NCBI GenBank assembly: GCA_043738095.1
Contig: JAYSZI010000039.1
Location: forward strand, 1 to 64,000
Direction of reading: 5' to 3'
DNA from: Lysobacter_K sp043738095
GTDB lineage: Bacteria > Pseudomonadota > Gammaproteobacteria > Xanthomonadales > Xanthomonadaceae
DNA: 64,000 nucleotides
Positions within the stretch are counted from its first letter, which is position 1. Every line of letters starts with the position of its first letter. A model generated the notes under the pieces. That model was not told where the DNA came from. It worked only from the letters and a program-made list of their open reading frames with translations, and searched no databases. Made by a program: the position numbers and the translations under genes. Below, piece after piece: positions 51,723-60,805 of the stretch.

Positions 51723-52790
51723 CTACAGCTTCATGCCCAGCAAAGCCGGGTGGACGATCTTGCCGCCTTCGACGTTGATACCACGCACCAGCGGCTGGCT
51801 GTCGCGCCAGTTGCCAGACGCCAGCTTGGTGACCCACGGCAGGATCGCAGCGCAGATCGCCTGCGACGACGTCTGCGGCACGGCGCCAGGCATGTTGGTG
51901 ACGGCGAAATGGGTCACGCCCTCCTCCACATACGTCGGCTCCTTCCAGCTGGTCGGACGCGAAGTCTAGAAGCAGCCGCCCTGGTCGATCGAGATGTCGA
52001 CGACCACGCTGCCCGGCTCCATGCCGCGGATCATCTCGCGCGTCAGCACGTGCGGCGCGACCGCGCCGGTGACCAGCACGGCCCCGATGACCAGGTCGGC
52101 CGTCGCCACTTCGCGCGCGACCACGACTTCGTACGGATACAGCGCAGTCACGTTGTTGCCAAGGCGCATCATTTCTTCCATGCGGTCCTGACGCTTCTCG
52201 AACACGACCACGTTCGCACCGCCCGCCGCAGCGAGCGCGGCGGAGTTACCACCGGCCGCGCCGGCGCCGAAGACCACCACCTTGCCGCGCTCGGTCGACG
52301 GCAGGCCGCCGAGCAACTTGCCCTTGCCACCTTGGGGCTGGTGCAGCAGATGGGTACCGACCTGCACCGCGATCTTGCCGGCGATGATCGACATCGGCGC
52401 GAGCAACGGCAGGTCGCCGTTGGGCAGCTCGACGGTCTCGAACGCTATGCCGGTCAGGCCGATGTCGAGCAGACGCTTGGTCAGGTCGGGCAGCGGCGCC
52501 AAGTGCAGATAACAGAACAGCAGGTGGTGCTCGCGCAGCAACGCCAAGTCGCCTTCGATAGGCTCTTTAACCTTGACGATCAACTCGCCCTTTTCGTACA
52601 GGGCGGCGGCGTCGGCGGCAATGTTTACGCCGAACTGGGTGTATTGCTCGTCTTTGAAACCGCTCTTGATGCCCGCGTCTTTCTCCACCCAAACCTCGTG
52701 GCCGCGCCTGACCAGGTCGCCGGCAGCAGCCGGAACGAGCGCGACGCGCCCTTCGAGGGTTTTGGTTTCCTTGGGTACACCGATACGCAT
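51723..52790 (-). pseudogene. ald: Alanine dehydrogenase gene interrupted by an in-frame amber codon
   Basis: The frame starts at 52790 (MRIGVPKETKTLEGRVALVP) and shows the N-terminal catalytic and NAD-binding domains (VVVFGAGAAGGNSAALAAAG), then reads GGCF-stop-TSRPTS at TAG 51968-51966 (codon 275). It continues in the same frame for 80 more codons to 51723, with the family segment YVEEGVTHFAVTNMPGAVPQ. Relatives have Glu at this position (GGxFETS), so GAG to TAG is the likely change. Without the last ~80 residues the enzyme should not fold. Full length would be 355 residues, normal for Ald. It is either a genuine pseudogene or a sequence error. Confidence 0.88.
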
Positions 52791-53030
52791 TGCAGCTCTC
52801 CGTGGTCGCCCAGAAAAAACGCCGCATGCGCGGCGCGTCCCTCGGCCTGGTTGGTCATCTCAGTGGTTGGTTTGCGTGGAGTGACGGTCGCGCGTGCAAC
52901 ATCGCCTGCGGATCGCGCCTTGTTTTGCCAGGACGCCGCCGCCAAGCTATGTCGCTCACAAGGCGCCGCAAAAAACCTGCCGCCTGTCCCGCACTTTCCG
53001 CCGCGCTCCACACTGCCCGCGATTATACCC

Positions 53031-53984
53031 ATGACCCCATCGAAGCACTCCCGTCTGATCATCCTCGGCTCCGGCCCGGCCGGCTGGTCCGCCGCCGTCT
53101 ATGCCGCCCGCGCCAACCTCAAGCCGCTGCTGATCACCGGCTTGCAGATGGGTGGCCAGCTGATGACCACCACCGAAGTCGACAATTGGCCCGGCGACGC
53201 CCATGGCCTGATGGGTCCGGATCTGATGGCGCGCATGCAGGCGCACGCCGAACGTTTCGACACAGAAACCGTGTTCGATCACATCCACACCGTCGACTTG
53301 TCGCGGCGGCCGTTCCGGCTAAAGGGTGACAACGGCGACTACACCTGCGATGGCCTGATCATTGCCACCGGCGCGACCGCGAAGTACCTCGGGCTGCCGT
53401 CGGAGGAGCTGTTCAAGGGCCGCGGCGTGTCGGCGTGCGCGACCTGCGATGGCTTCTTCTATAAGGACCAGGACGTGGCGGTGATCGGCGGCGGCAACAC
53501 CGCGGTCGAGGAAGCGCTGTACCTGTCCAACATCGCCCGCAAGGTCTACCTCGTGCATCGCCGCGACACCCTGCGCGCCGAGAAGATCATGCAGGACAAG
53601 CTGCAGGCCAAGATCCAGTCGGGCAAGATCGAGCCGATCTGGCACCACACCGTCGACGAGGTGCTCGGCAACGATGCCGGCGTCACCGGCGTACGGGTCA
53701 GGTCGGTGCAGGATGATTCGACCCGCGAGGTCGCGATCCACGGCTTGTTCGTCGCGATCGGGCACACCCCGAACACCACGTTGTTCGAAGGTCAGCTGGC
53801 GATGAAGAACGGCTATCTCACCATCCAGACCGGCTTGCAGGGCAATGCCACGCTGACCTCGGTGCCGGGCGTGTTCGCCGCGGGCGACGTTGCCGACCAG
53901 GTCTACCGCCAAGCGATCACCTCGGCCGGCTTTGGCTGCATGGCGGCTCTGGACGCCGAGAAGTTCCTCGACAAGGACGGCTGA
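53031..53984 (+). CDS. trxB: Thioredoxin-disulfide reductase
   Basis: 317-residue FAD/NADPH flavoenzyme that reduces thioredoxin. FAD motif LGSGPAGWSAAVYAARA, redox-active pair SACATCDGF (Cys136 and Cys139) and NADPH motif IGGGNTAVEEALYL are complete. The start at 53031 (MTPSKHSRLI) is chosen; the frame continues far upstream antisense to ald and is not coding. The stop overlaps the next gene (TGATG). Confidence 0.95.
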   Translation: MTPSKHSRLIILGSGPAGWSAAVYAARANLKPLLITGLQMGGQLMTTTEVDNWPGDAHGLMGPDLMARMQAHAERFDTETVFDHIHTVDLSRRPFRLKGDNGDYTCDGLIIATGATAKYLGLPSEELFKGRGVSACATCDGFFYKDQDVAVIGGGNTAVEEALYLSNIARKVYLVHRRDTLRAEKIMQDKLQAKIQSGKIEPIWHHTVDEVLGNDAGVTGVRVRSVQDDSTREVAIHGLFVAIGHTPNTTLFEGQLAMKNGYLTIQTGLQGNATLTSVPGVFAAGDVADQVYRQAITSAGFGCMAALDAEKFLDKDG

Positions 53985-55117
53985 TGCCGGAAGCGCGCAC
54001 GCTCAGCGCGCTGTCTCAGGTTTCGGCCGCGCAATGGGATGCGCTGCACGACGGCCGCAACCCGTTCGTCTCCCACGCGTTCCTGGCCGGGCTCGAGCAG
54101 CACGGCTGCCTGCGCGCGCAATGGGGCTGGACCCCGCGCCATTTGACGTTGTGGCAAGGCGACGACCTCGTCGCTGCGGCGCCGGGGTACGTGAAGCACA
54201 ACTCGCACGGCGAGTTCGTATTCGACCACGCCTGGGCCCACGCGTACGCGCAGCACGGACTCGATTATTTTCCGAAGTGGCTGTGCGCGGTGCCATATTC
54301 GCCGGTGACTGGGCCGCGGTTGCTTGCGCGCGATCCCATCCAGCAACGCGCGCTGCTCGAGGCGACGATCAGTCTCACCGGCCGCGAAGGCCTGTCTTCG
54401 GCCCACGTCAATTTCCTCACCGCTGAAGAAGCCGTTGCGTTCAGTGAGCCATGGTTGCCCCGGCTCGACGTGCAGTACCACTGGCACAACACTGCCGGCT
54501 GGCGCACGTTCGATGAGTTCCTTGCCGCGTTCGATCACAAGCACCGCAAGAACATCCGCCAGGAGCGCGCCAAGGTCGCTCGCGCTGGCGTGGAGTTCCG
54601 CATTGTCGAAGGTGCTAACGCCGTTGAGGCCGACCTCGCCGCGATGCACGGGTTCTACCGGCAGACGTTCGCCGAATACGGCAACCATCCGGCCCTGACG
54701 CTGGAATTTCTGCGCCACCTGGCCGCGACGATTCCGCAGGCGCTGGTGATGTTCTTCGCCCAGCGCGATGGCCGCGACATTGCCGGCGCGCTGTGCCTGC
54801 GCGGCGGCGACACGCTCTACGGCCGCTACTGGGGTGCAAGCGAAGCGCAGCCGGGCCTGCACTTTGAAACCTGCTACTACCAAGGCATCGACTACTGCCT
54901 GCGAGAGGGCTTGACCCGGTTCGAGCCGGGCGCGCAAGGCGAACACAAGCTCGCGCGGGGCTTCATGCCGGTGCTGGTGCACAGCCGGCACTGGATCGCC
55001 GAGTCCGGCTTTCGTGACGCCCTGCGTAAGTGGTGCACGCAGGAGGCGGCGTCCGTGCAGCGCTACGCAGCGCGGCTGGGCGAGCGCTCGCCGTTCAAGG
55101 TGCGGCCGGAAGCCTGA
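53984..55117 (+). CDS. GNAT-like peptidogalycan/N-acyltransferase family protein (COG3146/DUF482)
   Basis: 377-residue protein of the COG3146 family, with a FemX-like double-GNAT fold. Typical segments are NPFVSHAFLAGLEQHG near the N terminus, the aromatic DYFPKWLCAVPYSPVTGPRL, HKHRKNIRQERAKVARAGV and FEPGAQGEHKLARGFMPVLV. Its substrate is unestablished. It is coupled to trxB by a TGATG overlap and is three bases from aat, so trxB, this gene and aat form a likely operon. Confidence 0.82.
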   Translation: MPEARTLSALSQVSAAQWDALHDGRNPFVSHAFLAGLEQHGCLRAQWGWTPRHLTLWQGDDLVAAAPGYVKHNSHGEFVFDHAWAHAYAQHGLDYFPKWLCAVPYSPVTGPRLLARDPIQQRALLEATISLTGREGLSSAHVNFLTAEEAVAFSEPWLPRLDVQYHWHNTAGWRTFDEFLAAFDHKHRKNIRQERAKVARAGVEFRIVEGANAVEADLAAMHGFYRQTFAEYGNHPALTLEFLRHLAATIPQALVMFFAQRDGRDIAGALCLRGGDTLYGRYWGASEAQPGLHFETCYYQGIDYCLREGLTRFEPGAQGEHKLARGFMPVLVHSRHWIAESGFRDALRKWCTQEAASVQRYAARLGERSPFKVRPEA

Positions 55118-55120
55118 GCG

Positions 55121-55864
55121 ATGGCCTTACGATTGCCGCACTTGTCTCCCGATCCGCTGGCGCCGTTTCCGGACGCGTGCACGGCGTTGCGCGATCCCGA
55201 TGGGCTATTGGCGATGGGCGGCGACCTGAGTCCCGAGCGCCTGCTCAACGCCTATGGCCACGGCATCTTTCCGTGGTTTTCCGAGGGGCAGCCGCTGATG
55301 TGGTGGAGCCCCAATCCGCGCACGGTGTTCCGCACCGAGCGCGTGCGGCTGTCGTCGCGCCTGCGCCGACAGTTACGCCACTGCCCCTGGATCGTGCGCG
55401 CCGACACGGCGTTCGAGCGTGTGATCACGGCCTGCGCGCAGACGCCTCGCGCTGGCCAGCGTGGGACCTGGATTACCGCCGACATGCGCCGCGCCTACAT
55501 TGCGCTGCATCGGCTCGGGCACTCCCATAGCGTCGAAGTGTTCGACGGGGAGCAGTTGGTGGGCGGCATTTATGGGGTGGCGATCGGGCGGATGTTCTTC
55601 GGCGAAAGTATGTTCAGCGCGCAAAGCGGCGGCTCCAAGGTGGCGTTGGCTGCCCTCACCCACCGGCTGCATGCTTGGGGGTGGCCGCTACTGGATGCGC
55701 AAGTGGAAAACGCCCACCTGCTTAGCCTTGGCGCCGAGTTGTGGCCGCGCGGACAGTTCCTGGAGGCGATTGCGGCGCTGGTGACGCTATCCGGCGCGCC
55801 CGGCCCTTGGACCGATTGCTTCGGCGATATCGCGGTGCACGAGCTGGCCCGGCTGCCGGAATGA
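55121..55864 (+). CDS. aat: Leucyl/phenylalanyl-tRNA-protein transferase
   Basis: 247-residue Aat transferase, which adds Leu or Phe from tRNA to proteins with N-terminal Arg or Lys, creating the N-degron read by ClpS. Signatures are GLLAMGGDLSPERLLNAYGH, GIFPWFSEGQPLMWWSPNPR, GTWITADMRRAYIALHRLGH and MFFGESMFSAQSGGSKVAL. It comes three bases after the COG3146 gene. clpA and clpS, its downstream pathway partners, lie only a few kilobases away. Confidence 0.96.
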   Translation: MALRLPHLSPDPLAPFPDACTALRDPDGLLAMGGDLSPERLLNAYGHGIFPWFSEGQPLMWWSPNPRTVFRTERVRLSSRLRRQLRHCPWIVRADTAFERVITACAQTPRAGQRGTWITADMRRAYIALHRLGHSHSVEVFDGEQLVGGIYGVAIGRMFFGESMFSAQSGGSKVALAALTHRLHAWGWPLLDAQVENAHLLSLGAELWPRGQFLEAIAALVTLSGAPGPWTDCFGDIAVHELARLPE

Positions 55865-55972
55865 ACGCGATCGCAGGGCCTTTTGCGCCGACCCCCGGCG
55901 CGTGGCAGAATGCCCGGCTTCGCGGGCGCGCTGCGCCGGCCAGATAGCGACAATCGCAACTTTAGGGAACAC

Positions 55973-56191
55973 ATGGCAAAAGATGACGTGATCGAATTCG
56001 AGGGCACGGTGGCGGAAACCCTTCCGAACACCATGTTTCGTGTACGCCTCGAAAACGGGCACGAGATCATTGCCCATATCTCCGGACGGATGCGTAAGAA
56101 CTACATCCGCATCCTGACCGGCGACAAGGTCAAGGTGGAGATGACGCCATACGATCTGAGCAAGGGTCGTATCACTTACCGCATGAAGTAA
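55973..56191 (+). CDS. infA: Translation initiation factor IF-1
   Basis: 72-residue OB-fold initiation factor. The sequence MAKDDVIEFEGTVAETLPNT and the following FRVRLENGHEIIAHISGRMR are nearly invariant; the start is fixed by conservation and by AGGGAAC upstream. A terminator follows at once. Confidence 0.98.
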   Translation: MAKDDVIEFEGTVAETLPNTMFRVRLENGHEIIAHISGRMRKNYIRILTGDKVKVEMTPYDLSKGRITYRMK

Positions 56192-56213
56192 TAGCGGTAA
56201 CGTGTTGATAAAA

Positions 56214-56239
56214 AAGGCGGCCACTGGCCGCCTTTTTGT
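56214..56239. terminator. Rho-independent terminator
   Basis: Stem AAGGCGGCC / GGCCGCCTT with a four-base loop, A run before and T run after. It serves infA and could work for the convergent clpA. Confidence 0.87.
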
Positions 56240-56266
56240 TGTGCCCAAGATCTTACGCCCAAGAAT

Positions 56267-58549
56267 TCACACCGTCACGGGCAGCAGCTTCTCCGGCTCG
56301 GGCTGTGCGTCGACGAGCAGTTCGTCGTCGCGCACATCGATCGTGACGCGGCCGCCATGCAGCAGCTTGCCAAACAGCAGTTCGTCGGCCAGAGGACGCT
56401 TGATCTTGTCCTGGATTACCCGGGACATCGGGCGAGCACCCATCAACGGGTCGAAGCCGTGCTGGGCCAACCAGTCGCGCGCGGTCGGCGTAGCGCTCAG
56501 GACCACGTTCTTGTCGTGCAACTGCGCCTCCAGTTCGATAAGGAACTTGTCGACCACGCGCAGGATGTGATCGAACCCCAGGGCCTGAAACTGCACGACC
56601 GCGTCCAGCCGGTTGCGGAATTCCGGGCTAAAGCCCTTGCGGATCACTTCCATCGCGTCGCTGGAATGATCTTGCTTGGTAAAACCAATCGAGCGCCGTG
56701 CCGCCTGCGCTGCGCCGGCATTGGTGGTCATCACCAGCACCACGTTGCGGAAGTTCGCCTCGCGCCCATTGGTGTCGGTCAGCACGCCGCGGTCCATGAC
56801 CTGCAACAGAATGTTGAAGATGTCCGGATGGGCCTTCTCGACCTCGTCCAGCAGCAGCACGCAGTGCGGGGTCTTGACGATCTTCTCGGTCAGCAGGCCG
56901 CCCTGGTCGAAACCGACATAGCCGGGAGGCGCACCGATCAGGCGCGACACCGAGTGCGACTCCATGTATTCCGACATGTCGAAGCGCACCAACTCGATGC
57001 CTAACTGCAGCGCGAGCTGCTTGGTCACCTCGGTCTTGCCGACGCCGGTCGGGCCAGCGAACAGGAAGTTGCCTATCGGCTTGTCGGGATTGGCCAGCCC
57101 GGACCGCGCGAGCTTGATCGCCGAGGTCAGTGTGTCGATTGCCGGATCCTGGCCGAAGATCACCATCTTGAGATTGCGTTCGAGGTTGCGCAGCACGTCC
57201 TTGTCGCTGGCCGACACTTGCTTAGTCGGAATCCGCGCCATCTTCGCCACGATCGTCTCGATTTCCTCGGTATCGATCAGGGTCTTGCGCACGGCCGGTG
57301 GCAACAAGCGCTGGCGCGCACCGGCCTCGTCGATCACGTCAATAGCCTTGTCCGGCAGCAGGCGGTCGCCGATGTGCTTGACCGACAGGTCCACGGCCGC
57401 CTGCAGGGCATCGTCGGCGTAGGTCACGCCGTGATGGGTCTCGTAGCGCAGCTTGAGGCCGTGCAGGATTTCCACGGCCTCGCCCACGGTCGGCTCGACG
57501 ATGTCGATCTTCTGGAAGCGCCGCGCCAGCGCACGGTCCTTCTCGAACACGCCACGGTATTCCTGGAACGTGGTCGAACCGATGCAGCGCAGCTCGCCGG
57601 TCGACAGCGCTGGCTTGATCAGGTTGCTTGCGTCCATGGTGCCGCCACTGGCCGAGCCCGCGCCGATGATGGTGTGGATCTCGTCGATGAACAGCACCGC
57701 TTCGGGCATCTTCTTGAGCTGCGCGAGGACTGCTTTGAGGCGCTTTTCGAAGTCGCCGCGGTACTTGGTGCCGGCAACCAGCGCGCCCAGGTCGAGCGCG
57801 AAGATGGTCGCGTTGGCGAGCACGTCGGGCACGTCGCCTTCGACGATGCGCTTGGCCAGACCTTCAGCGATCGCGGTCTTGCCGACGCCGGCCTCGCCCA
57901 CGTACAGCGGATTGTTCTTGCGCCGGCGGCACAGCACCTGGATGGTGCGTTCGACTTCGTCGGCGCGGCCGACCAGCGGGTCGATCTTGCCGTCGCGGGC
58001 CATCTGGTTGAGGTTGACCGCAAACTCAGCCAGCGCGTCGGATTTGCCCTCGCCGTCGCCACCATCGACCGGCTTAGCGTCGCTGTCATCCTGCGAACGA
58101 CCGGAATCGTCGCCGCTGTTCCGGGCCAGGCCGTGCGACAGGTAATTGACCACGTCCAGGCGCGCCACGTCCTGCTGATTGAGGTAGTAGACCGCGTGCG
58201 AATCCTTTTCGCCGAAGATCGCCACCAGCACGTTGGCGCCGGTGACCTCCTTCTTGCCGGAGGATTGCACGTGGTAGACCGCGCGCTGCAGCACGCGCTG
58301 GAACCCCAGCGTTGGCTGGGTGTCGCGGTCGATGTCTTCGGGCAGCACCGACACCGAAGTGGCGATCGCTTCCTCCAGGTCGCCGCGCAGTCGCGCGAAG
58401 TCGGTTCCGCAGGCCTTGAGTACACCTTCGGCCGAGGGATTATCGAGCAGCGCAAGCAGCAGGTGCTCGACCGTCATGTACTCATGGCGCGCCTCGCGGG
58501 CGCGCTTGTAGCACTGGCCGATGCTGTATTCGAGGTCTTTGCTGAACAT
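56267..58549 (-). CDS. clpA: ATP-dependent Clp protease ATP-binding subunit ClpA
   Basis: 760-residue AAA+ unfoldase that delivers proteins to ClpP. The N domain (MFSKDLEYSIGQCYKRAREA) binds ClpS. Two ATPase modules follow: first Walker A GEAGVGKTA with Walker B VLFIDEIHT, second GPTGVGKTE with LLLDEVEKAHPDIF. The ClpP-docking IGF-type loop is present at SIGFTK. An acidic linker (DSDAKPVDGGDGEGKSDA) lies between the N domain and AAA-1. It is downstream of clpS by 156 bases, in the usual clpS-clpA order. Confidence 0.96.
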   Translation of the reverse strand: MFSKDLEYSIGQCYKRAREARHEYMTVEHLLLALLDNPSAEGVLKACGTDFARLRGDLEEAIATSVSVLPEDIDRDTQPTLGFQRVLQRAVYHVQSSGKKEVTGANVLVAIFGEKDSHAVYYLNQQDVARLDVVNYLSHGLARNSGDDSGRSQDDSDAKPVDGGDGEGKSDALAEFAVNLNQMARDGKIDPLVGRADEVERTIQVLCRRRKNNPLYVGEAGVGKTAIAEGLAKRIVEGDVPDVLANATIFALDLGALVAGTKYRGDFEKRLKAVLAQLKKMPEAVLFIDEIHTIIGAGSASGGTMDASNLIKPALSTGELRCIGSTTFQEYRGVFEKDRALARRFQKIDIVEPTVGEAVEILHGLKLRYETHHGVTYADDALQAAVDLSVKHIGDRLLPDKAIDVIDEAGARQRLLPPAVRKTLIDTEEIETIVAKMARIPTKQVSASDKDVLRNLERNLKMVIFGQDPAIDTLTSAIKLARSGLANPDKPIGNFLFAGPTGVGKTEVTKQLALQLGIELVRFDMSEYMESHSVSRLIGAPPGYVGFDQGGLLTEKIVKTPHCVLLLDEVEKAHPDIFNILLQVMDRGVLTDTNGREANFRNVVLVMTTNAGAAQAARRSIGFTKQDHSSDAMEVIRKGFSPEFRNRLDAVVQFQALGFDHILRVVDKFLIELEAQLHDKNVVLSATPTARDWLAQHGFDPLMGARPMSRVIQDKIKRPLADELLFGKLLHGGRVTIDVRDDELLVDAQPEPEKLLPVTV

Positions 58550-58705
58550 GGGAGGGTGCCTCCAAATCGTCTGCTGACCTAGATGGGGACGCGTCCGGAC
58601 AATTCCATGGTGGCCCCTGCAAGTGGCCTCTTCCTGAAAGTTTTGGACCCGCCGATTTTCGGCGCGTTCAACCCCTTATCGGTAGAGACGTTCTACGGAC
58701 AACTT

Positions 58706-59026
58706 TTAGGCCTTTTCCATCGTGCACAGCAAGGGGTGTTGATTGATCCGAGAGTATTCATTCACCTGAGCTACTTTCGATTCGGCCACTTCGCGCGTGA
58801 ACACACCGCATACACCGCGGCCGCGGGTATGCACGTGCAGCATGATCTGCGTGGCTTTCTCGGCGCTCATCGGGAAGAAACGCATCAGCACCTCGACGAC
58901 GAAGTCCATCGGGGTGTAGTCGTCGTTGAGCAGGAGCACGGAGTACAGGGGTGGCCTGGCGACTTCGGGCTTGCTGGGTGCTACCAGTACGCCGTGACTG
59001 TGATCGTGATCGGTCTGTTTGGCCAT
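58706..59026 (-). CDS. clpS: ATP-dependent Clp protease adaptor ClpS
   Basis: 106-residue adaptor that binds N-degron proteins and hands them to ClpA. The substrate pocket motif LLNDDYTPMDFVVEVLMRFF and the C-terminal HTRGRGVCGVFTREVAESKV are typical. The N-terminal tail (residues 1-25) is the flexible arm that enters the ClpA pore. It is transcribed toward clpA and divergently from the Nudix gene. Confidence 0.96.
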   Translation of the reverse strand: MAKQTDHDHSHGVLVAPSKPEVARPPLYSVLLLNDDYTPMDFVVEVLMRFFPMSAEKATQIMLHVHTRGRGVCGVFTREVAESKVAQVNEYSRINQHPLLCTMEKA

Positions 59027-59198
59027 GCGGGGAATTATAGGCCGCCGCCTTGGATATCAAGTCTCGACGATTGACCTCCGGGATTGCCTCCACCATTCGC
59101 CTTCACGATGCGCCCTTCGCGATCGGCCTTTAATGGACGGCCACGCGCCGGACGCGGCAAAATGCCGGCGCACTATTGAGTGCGGGAGCGATCCGAGC

Positions 59199-59678
59199 AT
59201 GAGTTACCGAGAAGGCCGCTTCTGGCAACCGGACGTAACCGTGGCCACGGTAGTGGTCAATGGCGGCCGGCTGCTGATGGTCGAGGAGACGGTGGCCGGT
59301 CAGCTGGTGTTGAACCAGCCGGCAGGTCATCTGGAGCCCGACGAGAGCCTGGTCGATGCCGCCCTGCGCGAGACGCGCGAGGAAACCGGCTGGCACGTGC
59401 GTCTGACCGCGTTCGTCGGCGCGTATCAGTGGAAGGCACCGGTGGCAGCCGACGGCAGCGGCGGCCGGCACTACCTGCGCTTTGCCTTCGCCGCCGAGCC
59501 GGTATCGCACGACCCGCAGCAACGACTGGACGAAGGCATCGTGCGGGCGTTGTGGCTGGCCCCGGCCGAACTGGAAGCGCAGCGCACCCGCCATCGCAGT
59601 CCACTGGTGTGGCAAGCGACCGCAGATTTCTTGGCAGGCCGACGCCACCCGCTGGACCTGTTGCAACACATGGCATGA
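59199..59678 (+). CDS. Nudix hydrolase, NudJ-like
   Basis: 159-residue Nudix protein. The Nudix box spans residues 43-65: GHLEPDESLVDAALRETREE followed by TGW, preceded by the conserved NQPAGHLE. Length and the location immediately before mnmA match E. coli NudJ (phosphatase acting on HMP-PP, thiamine diphosphate and nucleoside triphosphates). It overlaps mnmA by four bases (ATGA). Confidence 0.88.
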   Translation: MSYREGRFWQPDVTVATVVVNGGRLLMVEETVAGQLVLNQPAGHLEPDESLVDAALRETREETGWHVRLTAFVGAYQWKAPVAADGSGGRHYLRFAFAAEPVSHDPQQRLDEGIVRALWLAPAELEAQRTRHRSPLVWQATADFLAGRRHPLDLLQHMA

Positions 59679-60805
59679 ACGCGTCGGGCCACGCCATCAG
59701 GACGGTCGTAGGCATGTCCGGCGGCGTCGACTCATCGGTGGCCGCGTTGCGTCTACGAGACGCAGGCGAACCGTTGGCTGGCTTGTTCATGCAGAACTGG
59801 GCCGACGACGGCAGCGGTGATTGCCGCGCCGACGACGACCGCCGCGATGCGGTCGCGGTCTGCGGCAGGCTCGGCATCCCGATCCATTTCCGCGATTTCT
59901 CCGGCGAGTACTGGGGCGGCGTGTTCGAGCATTTCCTTGCCGAGTACGCCGCCGGCCGCACACCCAACCCGGACGTGCTGTGCAATCGCGAGATCAAGTT
60001 CAAGCATTTCCTCGACGCCGCGCGCGAGCTGGGTGCACAGTTCATCGCTACCGGGCACTACGCCCGCGTCGCGCGTAACGGCCACCGCTACCATCTGCTG
60101 CGGGCGGCTGACCGCAGCAAGGATCAGAGCTACTTCCTGCACCAGCTGGGTCAGGCGCAGCTGGCGGCGACGCTATTTCCGCTCGGCGACATGCTAAAGA
60201 GTGACATCCGTCGCATCGCCGCTGAAGCCGAACTGCCCACGGCAGCGAAGAAGGATTCCACCGGCATCTGCTTTATCGGCGAACGGGATTTCCGTGAATT
60301 CCTCTCGCGCTACCTGCCCGCGCGTGCGGGGGAGATCCGCACGCCCGACGGGCGCCGCGTCGGCGAACATGCGGGCGTGTTCTTTTTCACCCTCGGCCAG
60401 CGCGAAGGGCTGAACATCGGCGGCGTGCGTGGTTTTGCGCCCGCACCCTGGTATGTGGTCGGCAAGGACGTTGCCAACAATGTGCTTTATGTCGATCAGG
60501 GTATTGAGAACCCTTGGCTGCAGTCGCATACCTTGTGGTCCGAGACCGCGCATTGGGTCTCGGGCTCACCGCCCGCGGCGCGCTTCGCATGCACGGCGCA
60601 GACGCGCTACCGGCAGATCGATGAGGCTTGCGAGGTCACCGTGGGCGAGGATGGCCGCTTGCAGGTGCGGTTCGCCGCGCCGCAACGCGCGGTCACGCCA
60701 GGGCAGTCGCTGGTGCTTTACCAAGATAACGAGTGCTTGGGGGGCGCCGTGATCGCCGCCACCGATGCCCTACTGGAACAACGCTTGAAGGCCCATGCTG
60801 CATGA
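59675..60805 (+). CDS. mnmA: tRNA-specific 2-thiouridylase MnmA
   Basis: 376-residue enzyme that makes 2-thiouridine at position 34 of tRNA-Lys, -Glu and -Gln. The PP-loop GMSGGVDSS spans 13-21, and the catalytic cysteines are Cys103 (VLCNREIKF) and Cys199 (STGICFIGERDF). It is in the conserved order nudJ-mnmA-hflD and overlaps both neighbours by four bases. Confidence 0.96.
   Translation: MNASGHAIRTVVGMSGGVDSSVAALRLRDAGEPLAGLFMQNWADDGSGDCRADDDRRDAVAVCGRLGIPIHFRDFSGEYWGGVFEHFLAEYAAGRTPNPDVLCNREIKFKHFLDAARELGAQFIATGHYARVARNGHRYHLLRAADRSKDQSYFLHQLGQAQLAATLFPLGDMLKSDIRRIAAEAELPTAAKKDSTGICFIGERDFREFLSRYLPARAGEIRTPDGRRVGEHAGVFFFTLGQREGLNIGGVRGFAPAPWYVVGKDVANNVLYVDQGIENPWLQSHTLWSETAHWVSGSPPAARFACTAQTRYRQIDEACEVTVGEDGRLQVRFAAPQRAVTPGQSLVLYQDNECLGGAVIAATDALLEQRLKAHAA

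Noticed and set aside
29535..52790. Genome-wide reassignment of TAG
   Set aside because: TAG ends ygfZ, the E1 gene, DUF6116, tatD and pilE, each at the correct place for the family, so TAG is a working stop codon here.
51663..53030. Extended N terminus for trxB (long frame reading through ald on the other strand)
   Set aside because: The sequence before MTPSKHSRLI is antisense to the interrupted ald gene and has no flavoprotein-like features; TrxB is complete without it.
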